In this document: positions 1-10,680 of the stretch, in pieces
Layout of the letters: every line of letters begins with the position of its first letter
Numbering within the stretch: position 1 is the stretch's first letter
From: Bursaphelenchus xylophilus
Taxonomy: Eukaryota > Nematoda > Chromadorea > Rhabditida > Aphelenchoididae
DNA: 64,000 nt
Direction: 5' to 3'
Assembly (NCBI GenBank): GCA_904066235.2
Contig: CAJFCV020000001.1
Span: 744,001 to 808,000 of the forward strand
The notes under the pieces: model-generated
Seen by the model: the letters and a program-made list of their open reading frames with translations, nothing else
Database searches by the model: none
Told to the model about the DNA's origin: nothing
Translations under genes and position numbers: made by a program

Positions 1-700
1 CCGAACTCCCGAAACATTGGCAACAACATTCGGACTTCTTGGAACGTCCATGCATCTTCCTCATCCCTCGCAATTAGCTCGGCCCTTCTTCTCCGGCTCT
101 CTCCCAAAAATAGTCGCCACCCTCGAGTGGGCCAAATCCTCCGGATTACACAACGCTTTCGCTCTCTTTTACGCCCTCCCCTTTCTTTTCGCCTCACTTT
201 TCCCGTTCGGCCTTTGTTCCGCCGCGAGGGACGGCCGGATTTTATGGGCCGCTTTTGGCTTTTTTCGCGGCCATTGGCCACTCTTTTGCCCCTCTAACCA
301 CAAGCTCTTGTGCGGCAATTTGAGCACAAGAAAGTGAGCCGGGAATGTTAGCGGGGTTGCGTGATATTTGATATGGAAATGAGTGGGAAATTGATGTGTT
401 ATCGGCGGATGAGGGGTCAATATTGAGCAGGGCATGGACAGCTGTCAAAACCGGCATTCATAGGTTATGAGGGAGCAGTTTTCTATTCGTGCGCAAATAG
501 GATGCAGTTTAGTGGCAGAAATTATTTTTTCGACAGACTGATAAAAGGAGAAGGTCCACAAAATCGGAGTAGAGAAGAGTTTAACGTGCCTTGAGGCTAC
601 TAGCAACAGTATTTGGCAAAAGACAGCAGAAGTACCCTAAAAAGTACAGAACTCGTCGAGTAATGGAGCAATAACATCTTTCAGGGGGATATAAACCCGC
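1..700. other. No gene assigned
   Basis: A C/T-rich single-copy-looking block (1-340) holds a 106-codon plus-strand frame (17-337) without recognisable domains. It might be the edge of a gene outside the window. The rest is featureless. Confidence 0.3.
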
Positions 701-713
701 TAAATGACCTAAT

Positions 714-862
714 ATCAGTCTGTCGGGAAAATAATGAGCATAATGTCGACGCGTAGATCACGTCACTGAAGTGAAAAGAAGTTTGCCGCGACACAATTCA
801 TTTTCTCGGCGGCGATGCGATTTTTGATGCGACTGAATGATCATTATTTTCCCGACAGACTG
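714..862 (+). mobile_element. Family A2 element, complete
   Basis: Ends CAGTCTGTCGGGAAAATA and TATTTTCCCGACAGACTG; A2 core with GCGACACAATTCATTTTCTC. Confidence 0.8.
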
Positions 863-1164
863 GTAGCTTGCAGCTTGCTCAAACAACCAGGAAACGATCA
901 AAAAAATTCTTGTAAAGGCTGTACAAAGATGGATAAAAAGTAGGTTAGTCATTTCTTCCAGACGGGCTTGCTAAAAATATTCCTCGAAATAAAACTTCTT
1001 TTCGAAAATGAATCACGTTACAGACGGTTGAATTATCATTCTGTCGGGAAAGTATTGATCAAACAATGCCGTGCGGCACTTTTCCAGACAAAATGACCGT
1101 CAATGCCTAGAATTTTTTAAAAAATCCATTTTTGTAAAACACGGTTATTCCTATTTGTCATTTT

Positions 1165-1300
1165 GAAAATATTGAGCACTCTGTCGCATCGAAAATCGCA
1201 TAATCGCCGAGAAAATGAACTGTGTCGCGGAGAAAATAAAGTTTCTTTTCACTTCAGCGATGCAGCAAAATTGTGCTCATTATTTTCCCGACAGACTGAT
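1165..1300 (-). mobile_element. Family A2 element, left end lost
   Basis: Core from TTGAGCACTCTGTCGCATCG to an intact right end. A stray left end with CTGTCGGGAAAGTA lies at about 1040. Confidence 0.7.
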
Positions 1301-2192
1301 AGTACTGCATAAAAAAACCAATTTCATGCCTCAGGAATCAAGTATAATATGTATAAAAAAGCAAAGCTCAATTTTTTGGCTTCCAGAGAAGCACACGTAA
1401 AAATTTTGGTCGATTTCTCAAATTTTCGCTTTAAAAATCACCAAAGAAAAAAACTCAATAGAATAAATAAATTTCCAAACACAATAAGCAGCCATAGTTA
1501 CCAACATAAACAACAAAAAAATTTTCGAAATTTTTTGCCCAAGAAATTGACTTTTAGCGCCAAAAATTTTCGTTCAGCAAAAGGCCATAAATTAGACGAA
1601 GGGAGGTTGCAAAGTTGCTGACAAAGGACAAAAAGTGGCCCAAGAACACCGGTTTCTCTTGGAGGAGATTTATTTTCTCTTGAGGTTGTTTATGAGGCGT
1701 TTCGGAGGGGGAGAAAATGGACAAAGGGGATCTTCTTTATCAAAAAAAAGTTTGCTAATTTGAAATTTTTTTTCGATTAGTTTCGCACGCACTTTTTGCG
1801 GAAAAATTTGCAAAAATCTGCCACATTTTTACCAACTTTCAAAGAGTCACAACCTAACGATTAGTCCACTGTGTCAGCAATAGCGTTTTTAGCCGATTTT
1901 GCAATTTTCTCTTGGTCTTTTTACGAAAAAATTTATTTATATGTCCTTGTAAATTGAATTATCGTCCAGTAATTATAATCGGTCAGGCTACTGGCATGAC
2001 ACACTTGTAATTGTACGATAGTGGCATCCCCACTCTCATCACCTTCAAAGTTGTGATCGTTTCAAAAAAAGCAAAAAAAACTCCCAAAAATTCCGCAAAT
2101 ATGGATTTTGTCTGTGAAGGAACAAAAATTGTTTAAAAATGTCAACATACCATGGTTTTGTGGTACATAAGAGACAAAATGCAAAAAATTTA
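1301..2192. other. A/T-rich, nothing recognised
   Basis: Long A and T runs, one local inverted pairing, no element ends. Confidence 0.4.
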
Positions 2193-2266
2193 CGGAGCCC
2201 GGATTCGAAACCACGACTTGTTGCGCCGAAAGTAGGCTCACTACCACTCGGCCAACTGGACACAAC
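2193..2266 (-). ncRNA. tRNA-like block, tRNA pseudogene or SINE head
   Basis: The minus strand contains a perfect A box, TGGCCGAGTGG (2244-2254), and a near-perfect B box, GGTTTCGAATCC (2201-2212), with one extra T. The anticodon arm does not fold cleanly. About 140 bp of A/T-rich sequence downstream has no tRNA features. This fits a decayed tRNA or the tRNA-derived head of a SINE. Confidence 0.4.
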
Positions 2267-2429
2267 TCCGTTGCAATTCGAAGGGCTTATAAAGTGAGGC
2301 GGAAATCAGGCTAAAATCTGTATTTTGGCCATAACTTTGCCCAAACATATATTGGGCAGCTAATTTTTTTTTGTGCTGTGTACTATTTTTAACGCTCTTT
2401 CAAATGATGTAAGGTTTGTTAAGAAAGCA

Positions 2430-2740
2430 GGGTGCAACTATTTGCCGATCCCTTGTCAGTGAGAAAAATATAGTACTTTTTGGTCATATTTTTGTCAGTT
2501 TCGTGCGGAAAAAACTGACTTTTTGTCGAAATTTTAAACTCTGCGATAGAAACAAATATGAAACTTTTCATGCCAAAATTCGAAAAAAATTTTTCATTTC
2601 TACCCAATTTCGATCTAAAAATCTCGGTCGTTTCTGGAAAGCGCGAGCTAGCAGTCTTGCATATGTCCCAGAAAAAACTACTCTGAATTTGTGCCAAGTT
2701 TCATCAAAATCTGAGCGTCGCACTTGGAATACTTTCCCTA
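2430..2740 (+). mobile_element. Family B element, 5' part lost
   Basis: Runs from the TTTTTGGTCATATTT block to CTGAGCGTCGCACTTGGAAT; about 70% of the full element. Confidence 0.7.
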
Positions 2741-3095
2741 TAAATTTAGGCCAACTTTCATCCTATTGCGTCTGCCCCAGAAATTGTAATTGTTAGAGAT
2801 GCAGTGGCACCTCCGTGCAACAAATTCTTGTTCAACAAAACCTGCCTATAACAAACAATTTTAGAAATGCCAAAAGTCAACATTTTATCAAAATTTGAGT
2901 TGAAATTTTGTTTAAAAATTGCAAAAAAAAAGTTTTTTTTGTTGAAAAACAGTATTAAATTAGTAAAGCAAGGCGTTCTGAACTCGTATTTTCCAAAGAA
3001 ACTTTTATTTTTAAATTATTTTTTTTTGATTAGAAACCTTAAAAAATCCCAAAAATCGTAAGAACAAGAATTTATCCCAAGCCCCCCAAAACGGA

Positions 3096-4094
3096 TATAA
3101 AAGTGGGGAGAGATCCCAAAAGAGAAATTTGGATTCTCGACCATCATCAGCTTTTGGGTTTAAGAAATTTTCTCGTCGTCTTATCGCCGCAACAAATCTC
3201 TCCGGCGAATTGCGGGAAGAGAGAAATTCTCGGGCTGGTAATTAATGAATATTTTATGTTTGAAAGGGAAATATAAAGCTTATTTTTTGGATATAAATTT
3301 TAAAAATAAAAAAGATAAAGAAAAAATACAAAAATTTGCAAATTCCCCGCCAGAAAAAATTGGAAAAATTTTAAAAAGCTCAAAAAATCTTCTGAATTTT
3401 TGCAGAAAAAATCAAAAAACTCTAAAGAATAAATTATTTTTAGCTTTTTTCTGCAGGAAAAATAAAAAAAACTCCCTAAAATTCTGAAAATTTTTAAAAA
3501 ATGATAAATTTTTATTTCTATGCAAATTTTGGACTTTTCAGCTAAAACATAAATCATAAAAAATAATAAATAAGTTAGTAAAAAAATTCTCTCCGAAACT
3601 TCGAAAAAACCCCCAAAAAATAATAATTTTAAGCCTTTTTCAATATTAAAAAACCCACAAAAAATCTAAAAAATTCAATGTTAATTTTTACGCAGATTTT
3701 CTACTTCTTCAAGAAAAGCAAAAACATAAAAAAAATAAATGAAAAAGTAATTAAGACCCCCAAACACAATAATAATCTTCAAGCCTAAAAAATCCATCTT
3801 TCCCTTCCAGAAATTCAAATATCTCATCTCCGAATGTTTCCGCACCCCCACTTTTGCACCCTCATCTTGCATCCTCGCAGCTGTTCCGAAACGCGGCCAA
3901 AACATTTCAAGAAACGAGGGAGAAGAATGGGCGCAGTCCGAATGCAAAAGGCGCCCTTTCCCGCGGGGGCAAAAGTGCGAAATGAATTGTTGGGCAATCT
4001 GGCGAAAGCGCCGACATTATGCATAAGGTTGCTCATGGGAGGCTGGATTTGCATATATGTTTGCGACGCTCATATTTTCTTTATACTACGTTAG
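3096..4094 (+). other. Possible two-exon transcription unit
   Basis: A TATAAAA box (3096-3102) is followed by a base-balanced block to about 3236 that ends in G|GTAATT. Next comes an extremely A/T-rich, intron-like stretch (3237-3810), then a good acceptor, TTTCCCTTCCAG, ending at 3810. The following block to about 4060 is clearly richer in G+C. An ATG at 3834 opens 86 codons to 4094, with a hydrophobic C-terminal segment. No domain is recognised and the first block has no ATG before its donor, so this could be a noncoding transcript or a chance arrangement. Confidence 0.3.
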
Positions 4095-4195
4095 GATTCT
4101 CATAAAATGCATGAAATTTTTTTGCACCGAACATTGCATGTTGCGCAAAAATCGCACGGTGCAAAACTATCATAACGTTTTGTCTCGGGTAGTAT

Positions 4196-4350
4196 GATAT
4201 GTTTGACACATGCCAGGCATAGGCCACATATCAATTCCTAAAAATTTCAGCTCGCGCTTTGCATCGGCTGCCGAGATATTCATGCGGCGCCGAAAGAGTA
4301 CGCGAAATGCGGAGAGCGGCCAACTTCGAGCTAAAACTCGACCGCACCAT
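4196..4350 (+). mobile_element. Family B fragment
   Basis: Contains GGCATAGGCCACATATCAAT, TCAGCTCGCGCTTTGCATCG and GAAATGCGGAGAGCGGCC, the left third of B. Confidence 0.6.
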
Positions 4351-4384
4351 GAGAAAACATGTCAAGGCTTTTCCGTCTGCCTAG

Positions 4385-4432
4385 TGTCAGTCTGTCGGGA
4401 AAATAATGCTCACTTTGTCGCATCTAGAAACC
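4385..4432 (-). mobile_element. Family A2 fragment
   Basis: Left end and about 30 bp of core only. Confidence 0.6.
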
Positions 4433-4450
4433 AGTCTCAGCATATACAAT

Positions 4451-4690
4451 GAGGGACCTGATCCAATGGCAAGAAACGTCTCCTTTTGCATCCCGGAAAG
4501 GACCAAAATGACTCCAAACCCTTCCCTTCTCTAAGCTAAAAAACTCCGCTTTGAAAAGCGCGCCCTTTCCTTCAAGGCGGGCTCTTCAAACCGGGGTTTT
4601 TCAGCTTAGAAAAGGGAAGGGTTTGGAGACATTTTGGTCCCTTCCGGGATGCAAAATGATACGTTTTTTGCCATTGGATCCGGTCCCTTA
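4451..4690. mobile_element. Family E element
   Basis: GGGACCTGATCCAATGGCAA mirrors TTGCCATTGGATCCGGTCCC; inner arms CCAAACCCTTCCCTTCT and GAAGGGTTTGGAG are also inverted. Confidence 0.7.
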
Positions 4691-4829
4691 CTGTAGTCGA
4701 ATTGATGCAATTTCTTTAATTTATCACAAGAAAAAAACGAATTAAAGCTCTTCAAAGTGATGGCAAACAAGCGCAATACATATCCTAATCACAGTAAAAA
4801 TAAATACAAAGCATTCGAAAAAATCAAAG

Positions 4830-5655
4830 TCAACATTTGGCCGTTTTCTTCGTCACTTCTGTCACACCATTCACACACTTTGTTTCAATGTCTTCGCAGT
4901 AGAATTGCGGCGATCTTGAGGCCACTCGCCGCGTCCGAAAACTCAATCGATTGGTCCTGTTCGACTTTTGATCGCAATACTGTCCCGCCCAGCCCTCATG
5001 GCAAACACAATTGTACTCGATGTCGATGCCGTTGATTTTCTTTCCACCACAGGAATCAGCGGGGATGCAAGCGTGAATCTTCTCGGCGAGGACTGAAAAA
5101 TAAGTTTTATATGTTATTTGCAGTAACGACCGAGATTTTTAGATTGAATGTTGGGAAAAATTTGACAATTTTTGCGAAGTTTAACATAAAAAATTTCATG
5201 CCGATTTGAACCGTAGAGGGAAATGTTTTCACAAAAAATCAATTTTTTCCGCAGTAAACAGGCAAAGGTATGGCCAAATCGTTTTGTCGGGAAAATAGTG
5301 TGGATTCGCCGCAGCAAAATGCCTCGTCCTGTCGCAGTCGCGCACCAAATCTACAGCCTCGGCGAACCGTCAGAAGGCGATAATGGGGAATTTCAAGGCG
5401 CGACAAAGCCACATTATTTTCCCGACAGACTGATACTATTTATTGTAGTATAACAGGTAAGCTAAGGCCCAGTCTAAAAACTTCGCATACTTTTCAGAAA
5501 ATTCCACTTGCAATTTGCGCCGAACTTATTATAATATAATTTTTAATCACCGGAATAGTTCGTTGCAAATTCAAAAAACCTCCGTACTTACCCATGTTCG
5601 AAGTCATCACAAAGACTACAACCATCACGACCACTAGCAAATTTGAAGACATCAT
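4830..5655 (-). CDS. Small secreted EGF-like protein, two exons
   Basis: Exons run 5655-5592 and 5092-4830 and encode 108 residues. The donor is GTAAGT and the acceptor TTTTTCAG; the junction is in phase 1. Residues 1-24 form a hydrophobic signal peptide with many valines. Residues 30-61 carry an EGF-like cysteine pattern (C30, C36, C50, C52, C61) ending in CVCHEGWAGQYC, which fits the EGF C-x-C-x2-G signature. C87, C94 and C108 follow, and a basic R-T-R-R site at 74-77 could be cut by a furin-like protease. N66-R-T is a possible glycosylation site. The protein is therefore probably exported and disulphide-bonded; its partner is unknown. A TATA box lies 66 bp upstream of the start. The 499-bp intron holds a family A element and a family B fragment, so its length comes from insertions. 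Gene structure is well supported; the specific function is not known. Confidence 0.8.
5105..5283 (-). mobile_element. Family B fragment in the EGF-gene intron
   Basis: Middle of B in reverse: ACGACCGAGATTTTTAGATT, CGTAGAGGGAAATG, GGCAAAGGTATGGCCAAA; abuts the A1 copy at 5284. Confidence 0.65.
5284..5434 (-). mobile_element. Family A1 element in the EGF-gene intron
   Basis: A1 core (CGCGCACCAAATC, CGATAATGG) between TTGTCGGGAAAATA and an intact right end ATTATTTTCCCGACAGACTG. Inserted in the 499-bp intron. Confidence 0.75.
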
Positions 5656-5720
5656 AACTCTCGACTTTCAGCAGACCAAAACCAACTTCTCCGCCCTTAA
5701 AATCGCCAGCAAACGGCCTG

Positions 5721-5728
5721 TATTTATA
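5721..5728 (-). promoter_or_regulatory. TATA box of the EGF-like gene
   Basis: The minus strand reads GGTATAAATACAGGCC about 66 bp upstream of the start codon at 5655. That spacing suits a TATA box about 30 bp ahead of transcription start plus a short leader. Confidence 0.55.
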
Positions 5729-5829
5729 CCGAGTCGTTATCAGCAAGGGTTTTGTAAGCCTCCAAGATCAAAAAGCAAAATAGATTTTCGAGTTTTTGAC
5801 TCATTTGTTTGGCTTTTTGTGTTTATTTA

Positions 5830-6456
5830 TGTGAGGAAATAATAGGGGAGCGTTACCGGAAACCTTTGTCAACATTATCAACGTTCTGACGTTTGGTAAC
5901 ATGTTTCTATGCAGTTCTAATTTATGCTGCGTGGTTGTCTTGATGAGGGAGAGGGAGAGCGAGAAGGTTGTCGGAAACTACAGAAAAATCATTGCTAAAT
6001 ATGACAATACACTTATGGATTATGGTCAATGAATTGCTCGGCCGCAGTCGAAAAATGACAGCCTTTATTTCTCCCTGACCGCTCTCCACGTCCCTGGCTT
6101 CAAAGATCGCGGCGAATTTTGGCTACGCCTGCAAAACGCGAACTAAATAACACTAAAATTTTCCCAGGTTGATTTCCGAGGCCATTGCTCTAACCAGGGT
6201 GTACAAACTGAACCTCACTAAATAGTAAGTGTTACATACCGTCTGAAAGCCCTTGAAAAGTGGTGTCCGAAACTACCTTCAGTTTTTGCAGAATGCCTCA
6301 GGGCAAAAAATTATGGCGGTTGATTTGTAACTTTAGGAGTTACTCTGACACGGGGCAAAAGAAATGTCATTTCAAACCGCTGAATGCTACGCATTGCTAC
6401 TCATTTGGTTAGGGTAAGTTTGCAAATTTCCCTATGGTACTTTCATCATATAGAAT
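5830..6456. other. Upstream of the EGF-like gene, nothing recognised
   Basis: Contains only a weak B-type word (TTTCTCCCTGACCGCTCTCC near 6070). Otherwise unassigned. Confidence 0.35.
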
Positions 6457-6597
6457 GAGTCTTCAGGAAAATAATGAGCACTCTGCCGCATCGAAAATCG
6501 CACCGCCGCCGAAAAAATGAATTGTGTCGCGACGAAATCAAATCGTTTTTCACAACGGTTGCAGCGACATTGTGCTCTATTTCCTCAGCAGATGAAT
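6457..6597 (-). mobile_element. Family A2 element, degenerate
   Basis: GGAAAATAATGAGCACTCTG then A2 core; right end decayed (CTATTTCCTCAGCAGATGA). Confidence 0.6.
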
Positions 6598-6599
6598 AA

Positions 6600-6680
6600 A
6601 CAGCCTGTCGGAAAAATAATGCGGATTCGTCGAAGCAAAATGTCTCGCCTCGTCGTAGTTGCGCATTAGATATTACGTTG
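6600..6680 (-). mobile_element. Family A1 fragment
   Basis: CCTGTCGGAAAAATAATGCG followed by about 60 bp of A1 core. Confidence 0.55.
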
Positions 6681-7341
6681 CATTTTCGAATTCCCGCTCT
6701 TTGGCTCTTCCTTGAGAGCGCCGGCACATTGTCTCCATAGCGCAGTGGGGTAAAATTCCTTGCAAAGAGAGAGGAAGAGAAAGCTTTTGAGAGGGCAAAT
6801 GACGACTAACAAAAAGCCGAGTTCTATGCCGTTGGAGACGATGGTAAATGCGAATACCGGTGAAGCGATAAACATACCGATGCCCTTTTTGTGCGTCAAA
6901 ATTGTTGTTCTTGAAATGTTGACGTTTTTGTGGAAATTTTTATACATCAAAATGATTTCTCATTGATGTGCTTCACGTGAAAAATCCATTTCACAACCAT
7001 TGCCTCACAAAAGTTTTAATGATTTTATCAATTGAGAAATTTGCAATAATTGATGACGAGAGCCGTAGTCTTAGCCTTTGCACTCAATTGTCTAATGAAA
7101 CTTGAAAGATAAGCCCTAAATCGGGTGTGGAATGCAAAGAACGTTCAGATCAGGAGATTCTGAAAAATTATAAAAATTTTAAAGTAGGTAGCAAATTTCT
7201 GGACAACAAAAACTTGAAGAACGAAGCTTGCCTAGTGAGCGCGCGAAACGCGGAGAGCGGTCAGAGAGGAAAGCTCCTTTTGATCATAAACTTGCCAATT
7301 CCTGGCGTAAAAACATTTTTTTTTGTTGAAAAATTTCACTC

Positions 7342-7600
7342 TACAGTGGTGGACCTGATCCAGGGACAAAAAACATACCATTTTGCATCCGGGAAGTATC
7401 AAAAATGTGGCGAAATGCTTCCCTCTCCAAGTGAAAAAACGTTTATTTCAACGGCGTCACCGCTCTCTTTGTGAGGAAAAAAGGCGCGCCCTTCAAAAAC
7501 GGAGTTTTTTCGTTGGAGAGGGAGGCATTTTGCCACATTTTTGATGCTTCCCGGATGCAAAATGGGACGTTTTTTGCCACTGGATCAGGTCTGCCTCTGT
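7342..7600. mobile_element. Family E element
   Basis: GGACCTGATCCAGGGACAAA mirrors TTTGCCACTGGATCAGGTC; the centre has GCGCGCCCTTCAAAAACGG as in the other copies. Confidence 0.7.
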
Positions 7601-7811
7601 CATATTCAGAGGCTCCGAGCCGGGAGCCAGAGCCGGAAATTTTGAGTGCGGCTCCGGCTCCCAAGCCCAACGTCCATGCCAGCATTCAGAAGAGTAAAAA
7701 TTTCATGATCTTGTTAAACCAAATTGCTTGAAAAATACTGGGAAGGATGTGTTGCATACGACGTGGCTGCAAAAACGTGCCGGGATTCGGAGCCGGAGAC
7801 CATTATAAATT

Positions 7812-7895
7812 TTTCATGGGAGCCGGGAGCCGGAGCCGGGAGCCGGAGCCGGGAGCCGGAGCCGGAGCCGGGGGCCGGAGCCGGAGCCGGAGCCG

Positions 7896-7939
<44 letters not shown>

Positions 7940-8065
7940 GAGCCGGAGCCGGGAGCCGGAGCCGGAGCCGGGAGCCGGAGCCGGAGCCGGGAGCCGGGAG
8001 CCGGAGCCGGAGCTGCAAATTTGGCCTCGGCTCCGAGCCGGGAGCCAGAGCCGGAGCCGGAGCCA
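7812..8065 (+). repeat. GGAGCC hexanucleotide array
   Basis: About 200 bp of GGAGCC units with periodic GGGAGCC variants, then GAGCTGCAAATTTGG and a second short block to 8065. A 26-bp piece beginning GGCTCCGAGCCGGGAGCCAG occurs at 7609-7634 and again at 8031-8056. Every frame is open here, so the long glycine/proline/arginine ORFs are artefacts of the repeat. Confidence 0.85.
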
Positions 8066-8195
8066 AAATTTTGACCGTGGCAATCTCTGGTTATATTTAT
8101 AGCAACAAATTCAGCGGCCTTCAAGCATTTTTAGGATCCAATTCGTCTCTATTCATCTTGTCCCTTCCGTAGCCAGCTTGGTAGTTTACGTTTAG

Positions 8196-8987
8196 GCAAG
8201 AAATCTCGGTCATGTAGACAAAGCGCAGGCTAGGACTCTCAAAGATTTTCTAGAAACCTCTGCTCCTTTTTGCCAAATTTCATCAACATTTGATCGTTGA
8301 AACTATATATAACACAATATTCTTGTGAAACACTGCGAACTATCCCAGTTTTCAGTCTGTACCCGCATGAACTTTGATGCCCGCCGGCGCGCATCTTTTC
8401 CACAACAATCACCCGACGTTTCCATCAAAAGATTGTACTTTACGAACCGTTCCATCAACCCATCTCCTTTCCCCAAATGTTTCATCTTTCCTTTACAACC
8501 GTTTTTTTTCAACGCTCTCGGCTTGCTTTTTCAGACAATACGCTCGTTTTTGCGAGGCGCTACGACACCTCTACCGCGTCTTAGAATGTAATGTAACTTG
8601 GCTTAGAATACGGCTTGTCAATAAGCATGTAATTCGGGGTCGAGAACGTTCGGTTTTTAATTTGTCGCCCACTTAAAAGCACCTGAAATAAGACATTCCA
8701 AAAAAGGAATGTCTTTCTTTGGGTAATCATGTTAGACTTGTCACAGGGCTCTATGAAGTTTGATGTTTGAATGGTCAAATTTGTAGGGGTCTCGAAATGA
8801 TGTGGGTGCTATTTTGAGTCAATTGAATTGAAAATAAAATGGTGTAATGTATTTTTTTTATTTTCTTATTTTTAGAAAAAAATATGGCGAATGTTTGGCC
8901 TCAATTTTTATGAGTTGTGAATTATTTTTTATGAAGCGTTGTATTCCAAAATTCGCAAAAAGGTGTTGTCTGCCGACTTTCGATATC
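8196..8987. other. Decayed B end and unassigned sequence
   Basis: 8196-8305 holds a worn B right end (AAATCTCGGTCATG, ATTTCATCAACATTTGATCG). A hairpin, AAGACATTCC-AAAAAA-GGAATGTCTT, lies at 8692-8716. An open 88-codon frame at 8325-8591 has no recognisable features. Confidence 0.35.
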
Positions 8988-9225
8988 ACACGTCAAAGAA
9001 AAAGTGAAAAAACAAGGAACCTCGGATCATTGATTTTTGACGAAATGTCGCTGAATTATTGAGTCACAAAAGAAAACTTTCCCAGAGAATTTCGAGAAAA
9101 ACGTTTTTTTCGAAGAGGAAAATATAATTTTTCAAGCTCGATAATTCTGTGGCACTTCGCAAAAAAAATCAATGATCCGAGGTTCCTTGTCTTTTCAATT
9201 TTCTGAAAGAATTGTTTTGACGTGT
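8988..9225. mobile_element. Small inverted-repeat element
   Basis: ACACGTCAAAGAAAAAGTGA at the left mirrors TTGACGTGT at the right, and CAAGGAACCTCGGATCATTG mirrors CAATGATCCGAGGTTCCTTG. About 238 bp, directly followed by the A1 element at 9226. Confidence 0.6.
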
Positions 9226-9283
9226 ATCAGTCTGTCAGGAAAATAGTGGCGGCTCGTCGCGCCTTGGGATCACCCATCACTAC

Positions 9284-10116
9284 TAGAGGTGGCAATCGGG
9301 CCGGGCCGGGCCGATTTTTGCGGCCCGGCCCGCGGGCCGAAGTGACCAGGCCGGCCCAGGGCTTTTTCAAATTTGCTCAGGCCCGGCCCGGCCCGGCCCG
9401 ATGAAAGCCCAGGCCGGCCCGGCCCGGCCCGGTTTGGCCCGCTAATACAGAAAAGTTGGATAAAAGTCTTTGCACTTTCTACTGGAAGTTCTTATGCTTT
9501 CCAGAAGGTTTTTACGTGTGTCTGCGCGAAACTAAATAGTCTAGTCGGATGACTGGAACATCCGTGCAGGTAGCTAAAACTTACAATTAGCCAAAAAGTT
9601 GGATTGTGTTAAATTTTTTAATCCTATAGGAAGTTAGCTATATAAAAGTATGGACGTTATAAGGTACATGGTTAACCAAAAGCTGTTTAAACACTTTCAT
9701 TTACATCAAGGAATCAAAATTACAGGAAGTTTTTAAGTTTATCATAAAAAATTCGAAGATTTTTGCCCGACCCTTGCATATTTGGGTGGGATTTTACATT
9801 TACATAATAAGTTACATATACATATAAATACATAATTTTAAAAGGTAGTAAAACAGCGTATAAGTCAAAAAAGGTTAGATCTAATTTCCATCCATTCTAT
9901 ACAAAGCATTTGTGCTTTATTTTGCTGGTTTAGCATTAAAAATTTTTTACTCATCTACCTTCCGGGCCGGGCCGGGCCGAAAGTGTCGGCCCGGCCCGCG
10001 GGCCGAAGCGGTCAGGCCGGCCCAGGGCTTTTTCAAATCTGCTCAGGCCCGGCCCAATCACCGGGCCGGGCCGGGCCGGGCCGGGCCGGGCCGGCCCAGC
10101 CCGATTGCCACCTCTA
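9284..10116. mobile_element. hAT-like nonautonomous element 1
   Basis: 833 bp with inverted ends TAGAGGTGGCAATCGGGC and GCCCGATTGCCACCTCTA, flanked by the 8-bp duplication ATCACTAC (9276-9283, 10117-10124). An 8-bp duplication and TAGRGGTGG ends are typical of hAT elements. Both ends carry GGGCC-type arrays; a block of about 95 bp (9298-9395 and 9962-10055) is repeated directly, not inverted. The A/T-rich middle has no transposase. Confidence 0.75.
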
Positions 10117-10124
10117 ATCACTAC

Positions 10125-10574
10125 TAATGGCTGCAAACCGGGCCAGCCCGGCCCGGCCCGGGCCGCAGGCTCGGGCTTAAATCTCCAAGCCCGGCCCGGG
10201 CCCGGGCTTGAAAAATTTGGAAACCCCGGCCCGGTTCGGCCCGGAAATTTTTTATACTAGGCTGGAAAGAAAGAAAGCGGACATGAAAGGAAAATTATGA
10301 CAAATTTTTGCAAAATGTAAAGAAAAATTTAGCAAAACCTAGGTACATAAGATCATTTTACGTTTGCTATCAGCATTGTGTTTGAAAAAATGAAAAATTA
10401 TATCGAAGAAGCTTGTTTTTTCCTTTTTTTCCGGGCAAAACTCAGAGTTCAAAAAAACCGGGCCGGCCCGGGCCGGGCCGGGCCTAAAAATCAAAGCCCG
10501 GAGGCGGGCCGAGAAAACAGTCGGCCCGGCCCGGGCCGGAAAATTTTGCAAAGCCCGGCCCGGAGCCATGCCTA
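10125..10574. mobile_element. hAT-like nonautonomous element 2
   Basis: 450 bp beginning TAATGGCTGC and ending GCCATGCCTA, rich in GGCCCGGGCC arrays at both ends with an A/T-rich centre. Flanked by ATCACTAC on both sides (10117-10124, 10575-10582). It shares its left duplication with element 1. No coding capacity. Confidence 0.65.
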
Positions 10575-10680
10575 ATCACTACGTTGCGACGGCTAACCGC
10601 AGCGGGAGATTTGATGTGCGATTGCAACCTTTTTTTCGACGGAGCGAAACATCTGGCTGCCACCACCCCACACGTCGGGT

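Larger units (their letters stand above)
9226..10680 (+). mobile_element. Family A1 element split by two hAT-like elements
   Basis: The left part is 9226-9283 and the right part 10583-10680. Read across the inserts, the core runs CGCCTTGGGATCACCC-ATCACTAC-GTTGCGACGGCTAACC, which matches intact A1 copies. The far right end is replaced by a family B fragment. Confidence 0.75.

Noticed and set aside
7714..8172. Long open frames on both strands over the GGAGCC array
   Set aside because: A hexanucleotide repeat without stops is open in every frame; the peptides are only Gly/Ala/Ser/Arg/Pro/Glu runs.
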